Source: an uncultured Granulosicoccaceae bacterium
Lineage (GTDB): Bacteria; Pseudomonadota; Gammaproteobacteria; Granulosicoccales; Granulosicoccaceae
DNA length: 44,782 nucleotides
Direction of reading: 5' to 3'
NCBI GenBank assembly: GCA_937951215.1
Contig: CALFCE010000057.1
Span: 1 to 44,782, forward strand
Made by a program: the position numbers and the translations under genes. Every line of letters starts with the position of its first letter. Position 1 is the first letter of the stretch. This document shows positions 39,953 through 44,782 of the stretch, in pieces. Below the pieces are notes generated by a model, which ran no database searches, was not told where the DNA came from, and was given only the letters and a program-made list of their open reading frames with translations.

Positions 39953-41452
39953 GTGGCCAAACCTCCAGAGTTTCCAATTCCTGAACTGGGTGAGTTCCTG
40001 CCCAAGCAGATTGTCACCCCCGACAGCATGGCTCACAGCCAGCCTTTCGTGGCAAAACCCGAGCATCAGGAGTCGATCGGCTTCCCCGGGGACTTGATCG
40101 ATGACTGGCAACAGGTCGCTATCGACAAGTTGGGTGAACTGGTTGATAACTCCCGGGGTCTGCAGGTCTATCTCGACAGTTGTGTGAAATGCGGGGCCTG
40201 TACGGATAAATGCCACTACTTTTTAGGCACGGGTGATCCCAAAAATATGCCAGTGGCCCGACAGGATCTGTTGCGTAAGGTGTATCGCCGTTATTACACC
40301 CTTGCCGGCAAGTATTTCCCCAAGCTGGTCGGGGCTGAAGATCTGACGCTCGAAGTCCTCGATGATTGGTATAAATATTATCACCAGTGTTCCCAATGTC
40401 GCCGTTGTTCAGTCTACTGTCCTTACGGGATCGATACGGCTGAGGTGTCAATGGCTGCGCGTGAAATTATGGATACCGTGGGGCGCGGGCAAAAATACTG
40501 TAACGAGATTATTGGCAAGGTGCACAAGATTGGCAATAACCTCGGTCTGCCAGAGCCTGCACTGGCGGATACGCTGGAAGGGCTTGAAGAGGACGTGCTC
40601 GAGGATGACGGTGTCGATGTCAAATTCCCGCTTGATGTCAAGGGAGCCGATATCCTGCTGGTCACCCCCTCGGCTGATTTTTTTGCCGAGCCTCACATAG
40701 ATGGTTTGATCGGCTATGCCAAGGTCTTTCATCAGGCTGGATTAAGTTGGACGATATCGTCTCATGCATCGGAAGCTGCCAATTTCGGCCTGTTTATTGG
40801 CAGCTATGACAATATGCAGAAAGTGGCCATGCGAATTCGTGAAGCTGCGCTTGAGCTGGGTGTCAAACGCATTGTCTTTGGAGAGTGTGGCCACGCCTGG
40901 CGCGTGGGATACAGTTTCCTCAATACACTGGCCGGCCCGTTTGATTTTCTCGATAGCAACTATCCGGTACCGCAACATATTGTGGAAGTGACTCACGATC
41001 TGATTCAGCAGGGGCGGCTCAAACTGGATCCGTCAGCAAACGACGACAAGCGGGTCACGTTCCATGATTCATGCAATGTCGCCCGCGCATCACGCATGGG
41101 GGATAAACCCGGTGGGCAATTTACGCTGCCCAGAGATGTGCTGCGCGCAGCCTGTAATCATTTTTATGACATGCCATCAGACACTATTGGTGAAGCCACT
41201 TTTTGCTGCGGGGGAGGGGGCGGTTTGTTAACTGATGATCTGGTCGAGCTGCGGGTTAAAGGGGCTTTGCCGCGAATGCAGGCACTCAAGGAAGTTAGCG
41301 AACAGCATCAGATCACGCATATGGCGGCGATTTGTGCGATCTGTAAAAGCCAGTTCTCCAAAGTACTGCCTTACTATGGCTTTGAGATGGATCAGATTGT
41401 CAGTGTGCACCAGCTGGTTGGAGATGCGCTGGTATGGCAGCCCCAAGTATGA
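39953..41452 (+). CDS. dsrK: DsrK, HdrD-like iron-sulfur subunit
   Basis: A 499-residue cytoplasmic subunit. Two [4Fe-4S] ferredoxin motifs start at Cys77 (CVKCGACTDKC) and Cys146 (CSQCRRCSVYC). CCG-type cysteines, including FHDSCNVAR and FCCGGGGG, form the heterodisulfide-reductase-like catalytic cluster that acts on DsrC disulfide or trisulfide. The start is GTG 39953 with GGAA upstream. The stop lies inside the first unit of a 17-bp tandem repeat. Confidence 0.95.
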   Translation: MAKPPEFPIPELGEFLPKQIVTPDSMAHSQPFVAKPEHQESIGFPGDLIDDWQQVAIDKLGELVDNSRGLQVYLDSCVKCGACTDKCHYFLGTGDPKNMPVARQDLLRKVYRRYYTLAGKYFPKLVGAEDLTLEVLDDWYKYYHQCSQCRRCSVYCPYGIDTAEVSMAAREIMDTVGRGQKYCNEIIGKVHKIGNNLGLPEPALADTLEGLEEDVLEDDGVDVKFPLDVKGADILLVTPSADFFAEPHIDGLIGYAKVFHQAGLSWTISSHASEAANFGLFIGSYDNMQKVAMRIREAALELGVKRIVFGECGHAWRVGYSFLNTLAGPFDFLDSNYPVPQHIVEVTHDLIQQGRLKLDPSANDDKRVTFHDSCNVARASRMGDKPGGQFTLPRDVLRAACNHFYDMPSDTIGEATFCCGGGGGLLTDDLVELRVKGALPRMQALKEVSEQHQITHMAAICAICKSQFSKVLPYYGFEMDQIVSVHQLVGDALVWQPQV

Positions 41453-41498
41453 CCACGATAGAGTTATGACCACGATAAAGATATGACCACGACTATTC
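41448..41498 (+). repeat. 17-bp tandem repeat at the dsrK-dsrL junction, three copies
   Basis: TATGACCACGATAGAGT (41448-41464), TATGACCACGATAAAGA (41465-41481) and TATGACCACGACTATTC (41482-41498). The dsrK stop TGA (41450-41452) lies in the first copy and recurs in the others, shifted by 17 bases and so in all three frames. Confidence 0.9.
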
Positions 41499-41511
41499 AA
41501 TGGGGAATGGG

Positions 41512-43470
41512 ATGAGTACACCCTGGAGCAAAACGCTGAAGATCGAGGATCATACGATCCGCAAGTATCGCGATGGCGAGCACAAGTGGAAGCGCTGGGA
41601 AGAGCAGATATTTGTCGCTGATGAATCACACAAGTGTCCGACCTATGTAAACCGGACACCTCCTTGTCAGGGCAGCTGTCCATCAGGTGAAGACATACGA
41701 GGATGGTTGCAGATAGCCCGTGGGGTTGAAAAGCCGCCTGGCGACATGAGCTGGCAGGAATATGCGTTCAGGCGATCGACCGATGCCAACCCTTTCCCTT
41801 CACAAATGGGCAGAGTTTGTCCTGCTCCCTGCGAGGCCGGTTGCAATCGCAATGATGTTGACGATTTTGTTGGAATCAATGCAGTGGAGCAGTATATAGG
41901 TGATACCGCAACCGCAAACGGCTTCGAGTTTGAAAAAACTCCGCTGATATCAGACAAGCGTGTTGCCATAGTGGGTGGTGGCCCGGCCGGTATGGCCGCA
42001 GCGTATCAACTGCGCCGCAAAGGCTACGCAAGCACCTTGTTTGATGATCATGATGAGCTTGGTGGCATGATGCGTTACGGTATCCCCGGTTATCGCACGC
42101 CGAGGGAACATCTTGATGCCGAGATCAACCGAATCCTTGCCTTGGGTGATATTGAAGTTCGCCTGAACTGTCGAATTGGTGTCCAGGTTTCGATGGAGGA
42201 GCTGGACCGTGAGTTTGATGCTGTGCTGTGGGCCCTGGGCTGTCAATCCGGTCGGGCTCTGCCAGTGCCGGGCGGTGATGCTCCGAATTGTGTCAGTGGT
42301 GTCAAGTTTCTGGAGGCTTTTAATACCGGTAAATTACAGGTAGCAACTGACAAGGTTGTGTGTGTGGGTGGCGGAGATACCTCCATCGATGTTGTGTCAG
42401 TGGCCCGTCGATTGGGCAAAATAAACAAACTCAATGCGCAGGAAAGACCCGAGCTGGTGGTCCATGGATACGTTGCACATGATGCCGCAATGGCTGCCAA
42501 TCGTAGTGGCGCAGACGTCACCTTGACCTCGCTATTGCCGCGCACCGCAATGACCGCAGCTGAACACGAGGTTCATGACGCATTAACCGAAGGTGTCACT
42601 ATTTTAAACGGAGTCATGCCAGTCCGAATCATCACCAATGAACAAGGTATGGCCACGGGTATCGTACTATCAGAATGTACTCTGGATGACAAAGGTGTAC
42701 CGCAAGTGGTCGAGGGTACGGAGCGTGAAATAGCAGCTGATCTGATCGTCTCAGCAATAGGGCAAGGTGGAAATCTGGAGGGCCTTGAACAGATGGATAA
42801 CGGTCGTGGGCTTATCGATTCAGATGCCTACTACCGCGTGCCGGAGCGTGATGGACATTTCGTGGCTGGTGACATTATCAGGCCGCACTTGCTGACAACA
42901 GCGATTGGCCAGGCCTCTGTTGCTGCTAACACGATCGATTTGTATCTACGCGGTCAGGAAGTCAGCAAACGACCCAAGGTGGATGTCCATCATTTTAATC
43001 TGATGGAGAAGCTTCGCGAGTCTTCTCTTGAACCTGCCGAGTATGCTGCGGTACAGGATTGGGGCACTGATGTGTCAGATGCAGTCGTACACAACTACGA
43101 AGACCGGTCTGCACATGAGATTGCTGCTGCGGATGAGCTGTTTTTAGGACATTGGAAAGAAGAGGCGCGTGTCAAACGTGATGAAAATGTGCCGCAGGGA
43201 GAACAGGTTCTCGGGCATTTTATGGAGCGGATTGTTGCTTTGACGGAAGAGCAGGCAGTGGCTGAGGCTGGTCGCTGCATGAGTTGTGGTATGTGTTTCG
43301 AGTGCGATAACTGTGTTATATATTGCCCACAGGATGCAGTGTTTCGTGTCAAAAAGGATAAAAGCACAACCGGCCGCTATGTTGATACGGATTACAATAA
43401 ATGTATTGGCTGTCACATCTGTGCCGACGTCTGTCCGTCCGGCTACATTGATATGGGTATGGGCCACTAG
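41512..43470 (+). CDS. dsrL: DsrL, NAD(P)H-linked iron-sulfur flavoprotein
   Basis: A 652-residue protein related to the GltD-type small subunit of glutamate synthase. An N-terminal Cys-rich region (CPTYVNRTPPCQGSCPSG, CPAPCEAGC) binds Fe-S clusters. The FAD dinucleotide fold is VAIVGGGPAGMAAAYQLRRKGY, and the NAD(P)H fold is VVCVGGGDTSIDVVSVARR. The C-terminal DsrL-specific ferredoxin domain has CMSCGMCFECDNC and CIGCHICADVCPSG. It links DsrAB to NAD(P). ATG 41512 follows GGGGAATGGG; an in-frame ATG at 41500 is possible. Confidence 0.95.
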   Translation: MSTPWSKTLKIEDHTIRKYRDGEHKWKRWEEQIFVADESHKCPTYVNRTPPCQGSCPSGEDIRGWLQIARGVEKPPGDMSWQEYAFRRSTDANPFPSQMGRVCPAPCEAGCNRNDVDDFVGINAVEQYIGDTATANGFEFEKTPLISDKRVAIVGGGPAGMAAAYQLRRKGYASTLFDDHDELGGMMRYGIPGYRTPREHLDAEINRILALGDIEVRLNCRIGVQVSMEELDREFDAVLWALGCQSGRALPVPGGDAPNCVSGVKFLEAFNTGKLQVATDKVVCVGGGDTSIDVVSVARRLGKINKLNAQERPELVVHGYVAHDAAMAANRSGADVTLTSLLPRTAMTAAEHEVHDALTEGVTILNGVMPVRIITNEQGMATGIVLSECTLDDKGVPQVVEGTEREIAADLIVSAIGQGGNLEGLEQMDNGRGLIDSDAYYRVPERDGHFVAGDIIRPHLLTTAIGQASVAANTIDLYLRGQEVSKRPKVDVHHFNLMEKLRESSLEPAEYAAVQDWGTDVSDAVVHNYEDRSAHEIAAADELFLGHWKEEARVKRDENVPQGEQVLGHFMERIVALTEEQAVAEAGRCMSCGMCFECDNCVIYCPQDAVFRVKKDKSTTGRYVDTDYNKCIGCHICADVCPSGYIDMGMGH

Positions 43471-43473
43471 CCG

Positions 43474-43917
43474 ATGCGATTGTTTTTTGCCAGTATCGCA
43501 AGGTCTTCTATCAACCGAGTTCGGATGACTCATTCTTCGGTTGCCTTGTTGTGTGCTGCACTGACTGGGATGCTGTCGGTTTTTTATCTTGTCAATCTGA
43601 CCGCAGCTGAATCTCCGGCTATACCGCGTGGACAGGGTGACAGTTGTGTTGCCGACACCGATTTTATGCGCCGCAATCATATGGACTTGATCATTCATCA
43701 GCGTGACGAGACCGTGCTGAAGGGTATTCGTGAGGAGCCCTTCAGCCTTGTCGAGTGTGTTGATTGTCATGCACAAAAAGATGCGGATGGTGCGCATGTG
43801 CGGATAGATGACAAGGGCCAGTTTTGCGCGAGCTGCCATACCTATGCTGCTGTCAAAATAGACTGCTTTAGCTGCCATGCAGCGAAACCCGACAAGGCCG
43901 CGAGCAGTGATCTCTAA
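43474..43917 (+). CDS. dsrJ: DsrJ, triheme periplasmic cytochrome c
   Basis: A 147-residue protein anchored by an uncleaved N-terminal segment (about 20-45). Three heme motifs are CVDCH (95-99), CASCH (118-122) and CFSCH (131-135). Cys58 in DSCVADTDFMRRNHM corresponds to the conserved cysteine proposed as the unusual axial ligand of one heme in DsrJ. It starts three bases behind dsrL. It is the periplasmic part of DsrMKJOP. Confidence 0.94.
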   Translation: MRLFFASIARSSINRVRMTHSSVALLCAALTGMLSVFYLVNLTAAESPAIPRGQGDSCVADTDFMRRNHMDLIIHQRDETVLKGIREEPFSLVECVDCHAQKDADGAHVRIDDKGQFCASCHTYAAVKIDCFSCHAAKPDKAASSDL

Positions 43918-43974
43918 CTGGCTCATTCAAATGGCCCTTGCCAGCAGCCTGCAGCCACTCCGGGGGTGTCTTTG

Positions 43975-44782
43975 GTGACTGATACATCCGAAAAATACGC
44001 CAAACCTGCTGCTGACCCGACCTGTCCGGAGAGTCGATCAGCACCGCCCATGGCCTCCGAGCTGTCGGTATCGGCACGACGCCGGTTCCTCAAAACAGTT
44101 GGGCTGCTGGGTGCAGCTTCTGTTATGCCGTTGACGGTGGTTGAATTGCGAGCCAAAACAAACCCGGCTGGCGTCACGGATTCTAAACGCTGGGGTTTGA
44201 TGATCGATACCAGCAAATGCGCCAGTGGCTGCGATGCCTGCGTGCGGGGTTGCCATGAAGAACACGGTATCGATGTGTCAACAGATGATAAGGGCACTGA
44301 CGCTCAGTGGATTCGCAAGATTGATTTGAAAGATCGTTTGACTGAACGTGAATCATCTTTGCCGATGATATGTCAGCATTGTGATAGTGCGCCTTGTATA
44401 GATGTTTGCCCGACGGGCGCCTCATTCAAACGTGCTGATGGTATTGTGCTGGTTAACAAGCATACCTGCATCGGCTGCCGTTATTGCATGATGGCGTGTC
44501 CGTACAAAGCCCGCTCTTTTATCCATGAGCCGCTGACTGAACAAAAATCCTGGGCTCCACGAGGCATGGGTACCGTGGAAAGCTGTACGCTCTGCGTTCA
44601 CCGCATTGACGAGGGCGAGGACAGGCAGACGGCCTGCGCTGAGGCGTGTCAGGCCGAAGGCCATAATGCCATCGTGTTTGGCGATCTGAATGATCCTGAT
44701 AGCAGGCTGTCAAGGCAGATTCAGCAGCAGCATGCGACGGAGATTCGTGCGGATCTCAGGTTGGGTACCGGTGTCCGGTACA
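43975..44782 (+). CDS. dsrO: DsrO, periplasmic ferredoxin-like subunit (partial, runs off the window)
   Basis: The frame is open from GTG 43975 to the right edge without a stop. RRRFLKTVGLLGAASVMPL (Arg35-37) is a TAT signal, so the subunit is exported with its clusters. Ferredoxin cysteine groups follow: CASGCDACVRGC, CQHCDSAPCIDVCP, CIGCRYCMMACP and CTLCVH with a later CAEAC, the four-cluster pattern of DsrO and related HybA-type proteins. GTG 43975 has CGGGGG eight bases upstream; ATG 44050 is a shorter alternative without a ribosome binding site. It lies 57 bases behind dsrJ. DsrP should follow beyond the window. Confidence 0.93.
   Translation, partial: MTDTSEKYAKPAADPTCPESRSAPPMASELSVSARRRFLKTVGLLGAASVMPLTVVELRAKTNPAGVTDSKRWGLMIDTSKCASGCDACVRGCHEEHGIDVSTDDKGTDAQWIRKIDLKDRLTERESSLPMICQHCDSAPCIDVCPTGASFKRADGIVLVNKHTCIGCRYCMMACPYKARSFIHEPLTEQKSWAPRGMGTVESCTLCVHRIDEGEDRQTACAEACQAEGHNAIVFGDLNDPDSRLSRQIQQQHATEIRADLRLGTGVRY

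Noticed and set aside
14887-41498. Short direct repeats as a possible CRISPR array serving the Cas6-like protein
   Set aside because: The repeats are 11-17 bp, head to tail without spacers, and each array has a different unit. CRISPR arrays need repeats of about 23-40 bp separated by unique spacers.
43144-43926. 260-codon minus-strand frame across dsrL and dsrJ
   Set aside because: It is antisense to well-supported Cys-rich dsr genes and shows no domain or ribosome binding site.
1-44782. tRNA or rRNA genes
   Set aside because: I saw no cloverleaf-like segments with a GGTTC-type T loop or rRNA-like stretches, though I could not run a covariance search.

Overview
The window reads as a chromosomal segment of a sulfur-oxidising gammaproteobacterium (about half G+C, long intact genes, no prophage and no transposase). 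The main evidence is a periplasmic thiosulfate-oxidising soxXYZAB set and, about 8 kb further on, an oxidative-type dissimilatory sulfite reductase operon, dsrABEFHCMKLJO, cut off by the right edge. The dsrEFH and dsrL genes and the absence of dsrD mark this as the reverse (sulfur-oxidising) Dsr pathway. No soxCD is seen, which fits organisms that hand sox-bound sulfane sulfur to Dsr. Two lipoprotein glycoside hydrolases (GH10, GH16) and a periplasmic methanethiol oxidase suggest a marine, alga- or plant-associated lifestyle. A Granulosicoccus-like bacterium is my inference, not something I could test.

Layout. 1-207: 3' end of an unidentified gene. 534-4928: hybrid sensor kinase with two receiver domains, then an FAD-linked 2-hydroxyacid dehydrogenase. 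5399-9626: methanethiol oxidase (MtoX/SBP56), a Sco1-MauG fusion protein, and a fructosamine-kinase family protein, probably one operon behind a perfect 9-bp palindrome. 9702-14517, minus strand: GH10 xylanase-like lipoprotein, YugP-type zinc peptidase, GH16 lipoprotein. 15003-19660, plus strand: DinB polymerase IV with an SOS-box-like site far upstream, a large secreted protein with a duplicated cysteine repeat, and a DUF2797 protein. 19718-20404, minus: methyltransferase. 20405-20652: a 248-bp element with perfect 23-bp terminal inverted repeats. 20807-27477: TAT-exported metallo-beta-lactamase-fold protein, divergent soxS, soxXYZAB and a small cytochrome c. 27560-34853: an accessory block of CitE-like lyase, class III aminotransferase, TrpD2/YbiB, Rieske ferredoxin and a Sel1 protein, followed by a minus-strand operon of an Fe/2OG dioxygenase, two uncharacterised proteins and a Cas6/Cmx6-like protein. 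35157-44782: dsr.

How the genes could work together: methanethiol oxidase releases sulfide from methanethiol (for example from DMSP), Sox oxidises thiosulfate in the periplasm, and sulfane sulfur is carried by DsrEFH/DsrC to DsrAB. DsrL exchanges electrons with the NAD(P)H pool, and DsrMKJO(P) links DsrC to the quinone pool.

Three things stand out. First, an orphan Cas6/Cmx6-like protein lies in an operon divergent from dsrA, with no CRISPR array in view. Second, there is a MITE-like element. Third, many gene ends carry 11-17 bp micro-tandem repeats, several of which copy the gene's own stop codon region.
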